The notes beneath the pieces are model-generated. The model saw nothing but the letters and a program-made list of their open reading frames with translations. It had not been told where the DNA came from and made no database searches. Made by a program: the position numbers and the translations under genes. 35,240 nt of DNA from Betaproteobacteria bacterium (GTDB lineage: Bacteria > Pseudomonadota > Gammaproteobacteria > Burkholderiales > SG8-39), in assembly GCA_016210745.1 (NCBI GenBank), contig JACQTO010000264.1:1-35240 (forward strand), in the 5' to 3' direction. Within the stretch, counting starts at the first letter, position 1, and each line of letters starts with the position of its first letter. Shown one piece after another: positions 1 through 6,312 of the stretch.

Positions 1-578
1 CCGACACGCCCGTGCGGGTCGGCAGGCGCGTGGCAGTTATCGGGGCGGGCAATACGGCGATGGATGCCGTGCGCACCTCGATGCGCATGGGAGCCGAGGA
101 GGCGATGATCGTCTACCGCCGCAGTGAAAAAGAAATGGGTGCTCGCGTCGAGGAGTACCATCATGCGATCGAGGAGGGCGTGAAGTTCCATTGGCTCACG
201 AACCCACTCGAGATCCTCGGAAATGCCGAAGGCTGGGCCACAGGGCTCAAGTGCCAGCAGATGAAACTCGGGGAGCCCGACGCGTCGGGTCGCGCACGCC
301 CGATCCCGATCGAGGGCAGCGAGTTCGTGCTGGATGTGGATAACGTCATTCTGGCGATCGGGACGACGCCCAATCCGCTGCTCACCCGCACGACCTCAGG
401 ATTGCTCACGAACAAGAAAGGCTGCCTGGTGGCAGACGAAAAGACGGGGCTCACGTCCAAGTCGCTGGTATTCGCCGGCGGCGACGCGGTGACCGGTGCG
501 GCCACGGTAATCCTGGCGGCAGGCGCAGGCAAACGCGCCGCACACGCCATCAACGAGGCGCTGACCTCGCGAAGCTAG
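1..578 (+). CDS. GltD/NfnB-like NAD(P)H oxidoreductase, 3' part only
   Basis: This is the C-terminal part of an FAD/NAD(P)-binding oxidoreductase of the small glutamate synthase subunit family (GltD, homotetrameric GltA, NfnB). The frame is open to the left edge, so the true start lies outside; the GTG at 12 is internal. Visible are a Rossmann NAD(P)H-binding motif (VAVIGAGNTAMD, at the left edge), the family block MGARVEEYHHAIEEGVKF, the segment GEPDASGR, and the C-terminal FAD-binding motif VFAGGDAVTGAATVILAAGAGK. Members pass electrons between NAD(P)H, FAD and iron-sulfur centres, either for glutamate synthesis or for ferredoxin-dependent transhydrogenation. The N-terminal iron-sulfur domain that could separate these options is not in the window. 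It ends TAG at 576-578 and converges on frdDCBA. Confidence 0.85.
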   Translation, partial: DTPVRVGRRVAVIGAGNTAMDAVRTSMRMGAEEAMIVYRRSEKEMGARVEEYHHAIEEGVKFHWLTNPLEILGNAEGWATGLKCQQMKLGEPDASGRARPIPIEGSEFVLDVDNVILAIGTTPNPLLTRTTSGLLTNKKGCLVADEKTGLTSKSLVFAGGDAVTGAATVILAAGAGKRAAHAINEALTSRS

Positions 579-582
579 CGTG

Positions 583-616
583 GCTCAGGGGGTGCCGAGT
601 CGCACCCACCCTGAGC
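583..616. terminator. Imperfect hairpin just after the GltD-like gene
   Basis: The arms at 583-594 and 603-616 (GCTCAGGGGGTG and CACCCACCCTGAGC) pair with a two-base bulge around an 8-base loop, five bases after the stop codon. There is no T-tract, so termination is inferred from position only. Confidence 0.4.
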
Positions 617-675
617 GGAGCAAGCACCTTACGTCCTCCCTCCCGCGACGAGCAGACTTGCGCGCTGCGCGCGCC

Positions 676-724
676 AACCGTGTTTTCTGTACGGATAAAA
701 ACCATCCGTACAGAAAACACGGTT
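676..724 (-). repeat. Large perfect hairpin 1, loop GATGGTTTTTATC on minus strand
   Basis: Two arms of 21 bases (676-696 and 704-724) are perfectly complementary around a 7-base loop (697-703). Read on the minus strand, the tip is GATGGTTTTTATC. It is the partner of the hairpin at 761-811, which has a very similar tip but an unrelated stem. Both diverge from the shared central terminator palindrome at 730-757. Confidence 0.85.
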
Positions 725-729
725 ATGTT

Positions 730-757
730 AAAAACCAAGACGACTTGGGTTTTTATA
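730..757. terminator. Bidirectional rho-independent terminator
   Basis: On the plus strand AAAAACCAAG-acga-CTTGGGTTTTTATA forms a short stem followed by a T-run. On the minus strand the same sequence reads AAAAACCCAAG-tcgt-CTTGGTTTTTAA. It can therefore terminate both the GltD-like gene from the left and frdABCD from the right, which fits the convergent arrangement. Confidence 0.7.
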
Positions 758-760
758 CGA

Positions 761-811
761 GATCGCCGATTGCGCACAGATGGCTTTATCATCTGTGCGC
801 AATCGGCGATC
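761..811 (+). repeat. Large perfect hairpin 2, loop GATGGCTTTATC
   Basis: Arms at 761-781 and 791-811 (21 bases each) are perfectly complementary around a 9-base loop (782-790). The tip GATGGCTTTATC matches that of the 676-724 hairpin on the other strand, while the stems do not resemble each other. The preceding flank GACGACTTGGGTTTTTATA resembles the minus-strand flank of hairpin 1 (GTCGTCTTGGTTTTTAACATA). Confidence 0.85.
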
Positions 812-829
812 CGGACGGCTTTTCGTCCG
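812..829. terminator. Short hairpin abutting hairpin 2
   Basis: CGGACG (812-817) pairs with CGTCCG (824-829) around GCTTTT. It begins directly after the larger hairpin and lies about 85 bases beyond the frdD stop in the direction of transcription. It is probably part of the same termination region. Confidence 0.35.
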
Positions 830-913
830 CGCAACATCACAAACGCCCAGCCACAGGCGGCGTGAGCTGCGAGCCCGCAACTAAACGAAACGGGGCGACC
901 CGCCCGCCTAGCC

Positions 914-1270
914 CTAGAAACCCAGCGCCAAGAGCCAATAGGCCGCGGCGATCGTGCACAGCAACGGCAGCCCGAAGCAGACGAGCTTGGCCACGGCCCC
1001 GGCGTGAATTCCGAAGTCGTGCAGCATGTGGAAGATGCGCAATGCCGCATGCCAGAGGAATAGCGCGATGACGGCAAACACGATGAGCTTGCCCAGGCCG
1101 TTCTGCGCGAATCCCAGCATGCTCTGATACCGCATCAGGTCCGACGAGACCAGTACGCCCCCAGGCACGCCGATCCCGGTTACGAACACCAGCACCGCGC
1201 CGACCAGCGCCGAGAGCATGCCGCCGGCGCCGAACAATAGCCAAAATACCGGATCGTTCGCGCGCTTCAT
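914..1270 (-). CDS. frdD: Fumarate reductase membrane anchor subunit D
   Basis: FrdD, 118 residues, close to the E. coli length. With FrdC it anchors the FrdAB catalytic dimer to the inner membrane and helps form the quinol site. The family start (DPVFWLLFGAGGMLSALVGAVLV) is recognisable, followed by three hydrophobic helices. The second helix carries the conserved histidine-rich stretch WHAALRIFHMLHDFGIH. It is the last gene of frdABCD; its ATG overlaps the frdC stop (ATGA), so translation is probably coupled. Downstream (lower coordinates) lies the 579-913 hairpin cluster, which should terminate the operon. Confidence 0.92.
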   Translation of the reverse strand: MKRANDPVFWLLFGAGGMLSALVGAVLVFVTGIGVPGGVLVSSDLMRYQSMLGFAQNGLGKLIVFAVIALFLWHAALRIFHMLHDFGIHAGAVAKLVCFGLPLLCTIAAAYWLLALGF

Positions 1271-1677
1271 GGCTTGACTCCCATCAGAATTGCCAGGACG
1301 GCCAGGTTCACTATCACCGCCACCACGACACCCGTCCAGGTGATGGTGGACTGCTCAAGCTTCGTGCCGCCGATGTAGATCGTCGGCAGGGTCTTGGGCA
1401 TGATCTTGAACCAGCTCCAGGTGTGGTAGACGAAAACCGCGAGTAGCAAGACGTGAAGACCCACGGACAACGGACTCTTCAGGGCCTCGAGCCATCCGTT
1501 GTACGCTGCCTCGCCCTGACTGAGACGAGCCAGTCCCACCAGCAGTATCACCGCGTACACGGCGACCAGCACCGATGTCGCTTCCATTGCCATGTAGCGG
1601 AGAAAATACGGATCTCTCTTCCACCAGCCGGCCATCGGCCGAACATAGGGACGCCGCTTATCCATTTGCGCGCTCAT
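1267..1677 (-). CDS. frdC: Fumarate reductase membrane anchor subunit C
   Basis: FrdC, 136 residues. The N-terminal block KRRPYVRPMAGWWKRDPYFLRYM matches the E. coli protein (KRKPYVRPM..WWKK). The Glu of YMAMEATSV aligns with the E. coli FrdC residue implicated in menaquinol protonation, and the His of FVYHTWSWFKIMPKT lies in the second helix. There are three predicted membrane helices and no haem-ligand pattern beyond this, in keeping with the haem-less E. coli-type enzyme. It overlaps frdB by 4 bases upstream and frdD by 4 bases downstream, so the anchors and the iron-sulfur subunit are translationally linked. Confidence 0.93.
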   Translation of the reverse strand: MSAQMDKRRPYVRPMAGWWKRDPYFLRYMAMEATSVLVAVYAVILLVGLARLSQGEAAYNGWLEALKSPLSVGLHVLLLAVFVYHTWSWFKIMPKTLPTIYIGGTKLEQSTITWTGVVVAVIVNLAVLAILMGVKP

Positions 1678-2426
1678 GTTCCTGCTCCCCTTGGCGCCAT
1701 AAATCTGACGAAATAATCAATTGCGCTGCCCATCTTGTTCTGGTTGATGGCATTGGCCGGATCGACCCCCTTGGGACAGACCACGGAGCAGTACGCGACT
1801 GCGGTGCATCCCCAGAAGCCCTCCTCCGAATGTCCCAGATTCATTCGCTCGGCGCGCCCGCCATCGCGCGAATCGGCGTTGTACCGGTGCATCAGCGCGA
1901 GAATGCCCGGCCCGGTGAACTTGGAATCCAGTCCGTACTGCGGGCAGGCCGAGTAGCAGAGCATGCAATTGATGCAGCCGCTGAACTGCAGGTATTTCTC
2001 GAGCTGCGCCGGGGTCTGCAGGTACTCGCCCTGCTTGAGCGTGCGCGGCTCCTTGGGAATGATGTAAGGCTTTATGCTCGCGAGCTTTTGCATAAAGTCG
2101 TCCACCCGCACCACCAAATCGCGCTCGATGGGAAAATGCTCCAGCGGTCCGACGCGCACCTTTCCATGGAAATGGCGCAGGAACGTCCGGCAGGCGAGCT
2201 TGGGCACGCCGTCGATCATCATCCCGCAACTGCCGCAGATCGCCATCCGGCATGACCAACGGTAGCTAAGCGTGCTGTCAAGTTCTGCCTTGATATGAGC
2301 CAGTCCCTGCAGCACCGACATATCGTCGGTAAACGGAACCTTGTAGCTCTGCCAGAAGGGCTCCTTGTCCTGCTCCGGACGGTAGCGCAGGACTTCCATT
2401 TCGATAACTTTTCCGTTCTCAGCCAT
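1674..2426 (-). CDS. frdB: Fumarate reductase iron-sulfur subunit
   Basis: FrdB, 250 residues, carries electrons from the membrane quinol site to FAD in FrdA. The [2Fe-2S] ferredoxin domain shows CRMAICGSCGMMIDGVPKLAC (about residues 59-79). The C-terminal bacterial ferredoxin half carries CINCMLCYSACPQYGLD and, later, CTAVAYCSVVCPKGVDPANAI, giving the cysteines for the [4Fe-4S] and [3Fe-4S] centres. The match to E. coli FrdB runs through NADSRDGGRAERM as well. Its ATG lies 8 bases inside the frdA 3' end, and its own end overlaps frdC. Confidence 0.95.
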   Translation of the reverse strand: MAENGKVIEMEVLRYRPEQDKEPFWQSYKVPFTDDMSVLQGLAHIKAELDSTLSYRWSCRMAICGSCGMMIDGVPKLACRTFLRHFHGKVRVGPLEHFPIERDLVVRVDDFMQKLASIKPYIIPKEPRTLKQGEYLQTPAQLEKYLQFSGCINCMLCYSACPQYGLDSKFTGPGILALMHRYNADSRDGGRAERMNLGHSEEGFWGCTAVAYCSVVCPKGVDPANAINQNKMGSAIDYFVRFMAPRGAGT

Positions 2427-4248
2427 TGGCCGCTTCCTTTTTCTTCGCCTGCTCTGTATTTTTCTCCTGTTCGGCCTTTTTCTCCTGGTCGGCCTTTACC
2501 CCCGCGGCACCGTAGGCGCGCGTACCGGGCTTGGACTTGGTGATTATCACGTCCTGGAATTCAATGCGTGGCGGTCCGTCACCGGTGTAGTAGGCAAGCG
2601 TATGCTTGAGGAAATTCACGTCATCGCGGTTCTCGTAGCCGTCGATCCGCTGATGCGCCCCGCGCGATTCCTTGCGATTGAGCGCGGAAGTGGCCACCAC
2701 CTCCGCCACTTCGAGCAGGAATCCAAGCTCGATCGCGGTCAGCCAATCGGTGTTGAACACACTCGACTTGTCTTCGACGTCCAGGTTCTTGTAGCGCTGC
2801 CTGAGCTCGGCCAGCTTGTCGCATGTCTCCTGCATCTCCTTCGCGACGCGATAGATGCCGCAGCCGTGCTCCATGCTCTGCCCCATCTCCTTGCGCAGCA
2901 CCGATGCGCGTTCCTTGCCCCCGGTCTTCTTGACCAGGTCCAGCGCGCGCTTCTCCGCTGCCGCGGCCTGCTTTTCCAGCAGCGCCGGTTTGCTGTTCGA
3001 CACTGACTTTGCCAGACGCGCCGCCTGAACCCCGGCCACCTTGCCGAACACGACGATATCCACCAAGGAGTTCGAACCCAAACGGTTGGCACCGTGAATG
3101 CCGTTGCTCGCGCACTCGCCTGCAGCAAACAGCCCCTGCAACGGCGTTGCGGCATTGATGTCGGCATAAATGCCGCCCATGGTGTAATGCACGCCCGGCC
3201 GAACCGGAATCGGAGCTTTTGCCGGATCGATCCCCATGTACTCCTCGGCCAACTCATAGATCAGCGGCAGGCGCTCGCGCAGTTTCTTTTCTCCGAGATG
3301 GCGCATATCCAAGTGAACCGCCTCGCCAAACGGGGTCGAAATGGTCCGGCCCTTCCGTTCTTCGTGCCAGATCGCCTGGCTCACGCGATCGCGCGGGCCC
3401 AGTTCCATGAACTTGTTGCGCGGCTTGTCTTCGGCGGGCCCGAGACCGTAATCCTGCAAGAACCGATACCCATCCTTATTGAGGAGAAATCCGCCTTCGC
3501 CGCGACAGGCCTCGGTGAACAGCAGTCCGGTTCCCGGCATGCAGGTCGGGTGATACTGCATGAATTCCAGATCGCGCAGCGGCGCGCCGTGGCGGTAGGC
3601 GAGCGCCATGCCGTCGCCGGTGACGATGCCGCCATTGGTGTTTTCGCGAAACACCCGGCCGGCACCACCGGTGGCGATGCTCACCGCCTTGGCCTGAATA
3701 TAGGTCAACTTGCTCGTGCTGACGTCGATCGCCACCACGCCTTGGCAGCGTCCGTCTTCGACAACGATATCGCAGCAGAAGTGCTCGTCGAAGCGCTTGA
3801 TCGAGGGATACTTGATCGAGGTCTGAAACAACGTGTGCAGCATATGGAAGCCGCTGGTGTCGGCGGCGAACCAAGTGCGTTCTATTTTCATGCCGCCGAA
3901 CGCGCGTACGTTGATGTGCCCATCGGGCTTGCGGCTCCACGGGCAGCCCCAGTGTTCCAGCTGGGTCAACTCTTCGGTGCAATGGGATACAAAATACTCG
4001 ACCACATTCTGGTCGCAAAGCCAGTCGCCGCCGGCTACGGTGTCGTTGAAGTGATATTCCAGGCTGTCGTCGTCCCGCACGACGCCGGCCGCGCCGCCTT
4101 CGGCCGCCACAGTGTGGCTGCGCATCGGATAAACCTTGGAAACGAGGGCCACCTTCAGGGAAGGATCGGTTTCGGCCACCGCGATCGCCGCCCGCAACCC
4201 CGTACCACCCGCGCCAATAATAGCTACGTCCGCCTTGAACACTTCCAC
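2419..4248 (-). CDS. frdA: Fumarate reductase flavoprotein subunit
   Basis: FrdA reduces fumarate to succinate on the cytoplasmic face of the membrane. I start it at the GTG at 4248 (VEVFKADVAII), preceded by AAGGGGGAC five bases away. This gives 609 residues against about 602 in E. coli; the frame stays open to 4374, but that extension has no family match. Visible are the dinucleotide-binding GAGGTG (residues 12-17), the FAD-attachment His in MRSHTVAAEGGAAG (about residue 45), the substrate-site region DLEFMQYHPTCMPGTG, and RPGVHYTMGGIYAD. The lysine/glutamate-rich tail ending KKKEAANG resembles the E. coli tail, so it is not an anomaly. It is the first gene of the operon; an FNR-like site sits upstream. 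Confidence 0.95.
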   Translation of the reverse strand: MEVFKADVAIIGAGGTGLRAAIAVAETDPSLKVALVSKVYPMRSHTVAAEGGAAGVVRDDDSLEYHFNDTVAGGDWLCDQNVVEYFVSHCTEELTQLEHWGCPWSRKPDGHINVRAFGGMKIERTWFAADTSGFHMLHTLFQTSIKYPSIKRFDEHFCCDIVVEDGRCQGVVAIDVSTSKLTYIQAKAVSIATGGAGRVFRENTNGGIVTGDGMALAYRHGAPLRDLEFMQYHPTCMPGTGLLFTEACRGEGGFLLNKDGYRFLQDYGLGPAEDKPRNKFMELGPRDRVSQAIWHEERKGRTISTPFGEAVHLDMRHLGEKKLRERLPLIYELAEEYMGIDPAKAPIPVRPGVHYTMGGIYADINAATPLQGLFAAGECASNGIHGANRLGSNSLVDIVVFGKVAGVQAARLAKSVSNSKPALLEKQAAAAEKRALDLVKKTGGKERASVLRKEMGQSMEHGCGIYRVAKEMQETCDKLAELRQRYKNLDVEDKSSVFNTDWLTAIELGFLLEVAEVVATSALNRKESRGAHQRIDGYENRDDVNFLKHTLAYYTGDGPPRIEFQDVIITKSKPGTRAYGAAGVKADQEKKAEQEKNTEQAKKKEAANG

Positions 4249-4300
4249 GGTGTCCCCCTTGTCAAAAAGCCCCGGCGCAAGCCCGAGGCCGAATTTCCAC

Positions 4301-4349
4301 GAACCGCAATATGACCATAACAACGACTCAAGAACTTGACATAGATCAG
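4301..4349 (-). promoter_or_regulatory. Candidate FNR-activated promoter of frdABCD
   Basis: On the minus strand CTGAT-ctat-GTCAA (4349-4336) matches the FNR/ANR consensus TTGAT-N4-ATCAA at 8 of 10 positions. If it is a class II site centred at -41.5, transcription would start near 4301 and the -10 hexamer would fall on CATATT (4313-4308), a 4/6 match to TATAAT. The site is about 95 bases upstream of the frdA GTG. The rest of 4375-4583 shows no gene I would defend. Confidence 0.6.
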
Positions 4350-4583
4350 CCAGAGCCGGAACTCTTATGCACACCCGTTGCCGGCGATGGCTCGCGAGAG
4401 CGAGAAATTGGCTGGTTAGCCGAATTCATGTTCCGGCGCAAATTCAGTGGAGACTTACCGGCACGTTGCCGTTCCGGAGCGGACGCCGCACTCATTGGGC
4501 AGCGGTGGGCTGTTGGTAATTCCAAGCGATATCGCGCATCCTTCCAGCAGCAGGCAAACAAGCGCCAGGACTTTGTTCAAGTC

Positions 4584-4820
4584 TCAACCTTTCCTGCTGA
4601 TTACAATGTGCGTGCGCTTCTTGGGCTGACCCTTCTTGGCCCGGTTGACCATCAACTGCCGCAATTCCTCTTCCTGCTTCATCCGTGCATCGGCCCGCGC
4701 GCGATTTTCGCGTCGACGCTCTTCCTCGGTCAAGGGCTCCCAGTCCAGAAACTTCGGACGTGGAAACAACTCCGAAAATCCCGGTTCCAACTCTGTCTTC
4801 CTCTTCCTGGTCTTGGTCAT
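4584..4820 (-). CDS. Small basic/charged protein of unknown function
   Basis: 78 residues, about one third Arg/Lys, with a central acidic and basic stretch (EPLTEEERRRENRARADARMKQEEELRQ, about residues 28-55) likely to form one charged helix, and a basic C-terminal tail. I do not recognise a family. A GAGGT Shine-Dalgarno five bases before the ATG and an extended -10 box about 245 bases upstream (5066-5074) favour a real gene over chance. There is no signal peptide or membrane segment, so it is probably cytoplasmic. Nucleic-acid or ribosome binding would suit the composition, but nothing shows it. Confidence 0.6.
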   Translation of the reverse strand: MTKTRKRKTELEPGFSELFPRPKFLDWEPLTEEERRRENRARADARMKQEEELRQLMVNRAKKGQPKKRTHIVISRKG

Positions 4821-5065
4821 TGCTCACCTCGCTTTGAAGCAAATCGGCTTGCTGGCGCTGCATTCCTCGCTGGAACCACCGGCCACCCAACGCCGCTTGG
4901 TCCAAACGCCGGCGCCGCGGCGGGAGCAGCAGTGCCGCTCCGCGCATCGGCACAGACAAATACTTCGTATAAGTCCACCTAATGTCCTGGATTCGACCTA
5001 GTAAGCAAGGGATGAGGATTATGACGGTGCGGCAAAATCGGGGGGATGCCTAACAAAGTAAAATA

Positions 5066-5074
5066 ATTATATCA
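5066..5074 (-). promoter_or_regulatory. Extended -10 promoter element
   Basis: TGATATAAT on the minus strand fits the extended -10 form TGnTATAAT and lies in the only AT-rich patch (5048-5080) of the gap 4821-5129. No good -35 is seen, which extended -10 promoters can do without. It points toward the 78-residue gene. Nothing else is recognised in that gap. Confidence 0.45.
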
Positions 5075-5129
5075 GAACCTTACGTGGAATTGGCGGCGCA
5101 GAAACGAGCGCGGTTTTCGCCTACACCCA

Positions 5130-6026
5130 TCACTCTACCAGCTGCGCGTCATGGAGCATGGCCTGCGGGATGGTCAGCCCAAGGGCTTGCGCGGTCTTCC
5201 TGTTGATGACCAGCTCGAATCCCGTCGGTTGATCCACCGGGAGGTCGGCTGGTCTGGCCCCTTTGAAGATCTTGTCGACGTAACCGGCAGCGCGGCGGTA
5301 ATTGTCACGAATAGGCGCCCCGAAAGCCATGAGAGCACCGGCCTCGGCATACTCTCTTCGCACGAACATCGCCGGGAGGCGGCATTCCAGTGCAAGGGCA
5401 GCGAGGCGCTCTCGCTCGCCGAAAAACATGGCGCTCGTCACGCCGATGAAACCACCGGCGCCCCTCCGTGCCATCGCAGGCAAGGCGACATCGAAATCGT
5501 CGGGGGCACGCACCCCGAAAACCTCCAGAGACGAACCCAGAGACCGGGCCGCGTCCTGATATTCACCAACCACGAGCGATCCGGCTTGATTGGTCTGGTC
5601 CCAAAGGACGGCGAGCTGCGCGGCGCCGGGAACCACCTGGGCGAGCAGCTCCAGGCGTCTGGTGCTTAGGCCCGGCGCCAAGTCGCTCAAGCCGGTGACG
5701 TTTCCTGGCAGTCCGGACGAACTTTCATTCATCCCGGTATCGACCGATACGCCTGTCGCCATGACGATGGGGATCGTGGTCGTCGCCCGCTTGGCCGCGA
5801 ACGCGGCAGGCGTTCCGGCGGTTACGATGGCGTCGACTTCCAGCGCTACGAGCTCAGCTGCAAGTTTCGGAAGCAGATCGGCATTTCCCTGCGCCCAGCG
5901 GGACTCGAAACTGATGTCCCGCCCTTCCACATAGCCAAGCTCCAGCAATCGCTGCCGAAACAGCTCCCATAGCTGCAGTCGAGCGGGGTCGCCCGAACTG
6001 GTTTCGAGGATCCCTATCCTGCGCAT
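5130..6026 (-). CDS. ABC transporter substrate-binding protein, DUF534/TrpX type
   Basis: 298 residues from the ATG at 6026 (MRRIGILETSSGD), which has GAGGGG eight bases upstream. The protein follows the ABC_sub_bind (DUF534) pattern: RIGIL start, FRQRLLELGYVEGRDI, LAAELVALEVDAIVTAGTPAA, the central NVTGLSDLAPGLSTRRLELL block and the C-terminal FELVINRKTAQALGLTIPQAML. Such proteins normally carry a signal peptide ending ...PLAARAQ. Here the frame reads ...ALPLARGAGAMRRIG after a stop, with no complete leader (see the next entry). No permease or ATPase gene lies nearby, so it is an orphan. The ligand is unknown; family members bind aromatic amino acids or diverse organics. Confidence 0.8.
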   Translation of the reverse strand: MRRIGILETSSGDPARLQLWELFRQRLLELGYVEGRDISFESRWAQGNADLLPKLAAELVALEVDAIVTAGTPAAFAAKRATTTIPIVMATGVSVDTGMNESSSGLPGNVTGLSDLAPGLSTRRLELLAQVVPGAAQLAVLWDQTNQAGSLVVGEYQDAARSLGSSLEVFGVRAPDDFDVALPAMARRGAGGFIGVTSAMFFGERERLAALALECRLPAMFVRREYAEAGALMAFGAPIRDNYRRAAGYVDKIFKGARPADLPVDQPTGFELVINRKTAQALGLTIPQAMLHDAQLVE

Positions 6027-6109
6027 GGCGCCGGCCCCTCGTGCAAGGGGCAAAGCGTAAGTTGGCGGAAGGCAGCGCCGACGCTACGAATCATCAAAGC
6101 AATACCTCC
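6014..6109 (-). pseudogene. Possible broken leader of the DUF534 protein
   Basis: GGAGG (6109-6105) precedes an ATG at 6094 that opens a 26-codon frame (MIRSVGAAFRQLTLCPLHEG...). This ends at 6014, overlapping the first codons of the binding protein in another frame. The downstream frame reads ALPLARGAGAMRRIGIL, reminiscent of the usual leader cleavage region PLAARAQ. A single indel would join the two, so the leader may be frameshifted. The alternative is a cytoplasmic variant started at 6026. Confidence 0.4.
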
Positions 6110-6151
6110 ATCCGCCCGCCATCGATGCGCGCTCTCGAATCGCACGGTTAC

Positions 6152-6228
6152 TGGTGGGCCCGCCTGGATTCGAACCAGGGACCAAAGGATTATGAGTCCT
6201 CTGCTCTAACCAGCTGAGCTACAGGCCC
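6152..6228 (-). tRNA. tRNA-Ile2 with CAT anticodon (lysidine-modified)
   Basis: A 77-base cloverleaf with encoded CCA. On the minus strand the acceptor GGGCCTG pairs with CGGGCCC (one G-U), the D-arm is GCTCAGCTGGTTAGAGC, the anticodon arm GGACTCATAATCC and the T-arm CCTGGTTCGAATCCAGG. The anticodon CAT could mean Met or Ile2. The acceptor pairs C4-G69 and C5-G68 are the ones TilS favours, whereas elongator Met tRNA carries T-A/A-T there. The variable segment TTTGGTC also resembles Ile2. It lies downstream of rpoD. Confidence 0.88.
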
Positions 6229-6233
6229 TTAAA

Positions 6234-6263
6234 CCACCCGGCCGGCACGCGCCGGCCGGGTGG
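6234..6263 (-). terminator. rpoD terminator
   Basis: CCACCCGGCCGGC (6234-6246) and GCCGGCCGGGTGG (6251-6263) form a perfect 13-bp GC-rich stem with loop ACGC. On the minus strand it is followed by TTTAA. It sits 50 bases after the rpoD stop and just before the tRNA. Confidence 0.75.
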
Positions 6264-6312
6264 CAACGCCCTATCTGAGCGCTTTCCGCTTGTTCTACCG
6301 CCTCTATCGCGT

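Noticed and set aside
676-811. CRISPR array or leader
   Set aside because: Only two units, inverted rather than direct, with internal palindromes and no spacers.
580-1071. Open frame of 163 residues on the plus strand
   Set aside because: It runs through the perfect hairpins and over frdD, has no family resemblance, and is a by-product of high GC.
2419-2520. Odd charged C-terminal tail of FrdA as a novelty
   Set aside because: E. coli FrdA has a comparable Lys/Glu/Ala-rich tail ending KANG.
4311-4982. Open frame of 223 residues on the plus strand
   Set aside because: It is antisense to the better supported small basic protein (with Shine-Dalgarno) and covers the frdA promoter; no motif seen.
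6152-6228. Elongator tRNA-Met
   Set aside because: The CAT anticodon is ambiguous, but the C4-G69 and C5-G68 pairs favour lysidine-modified tRNA-Ile2.
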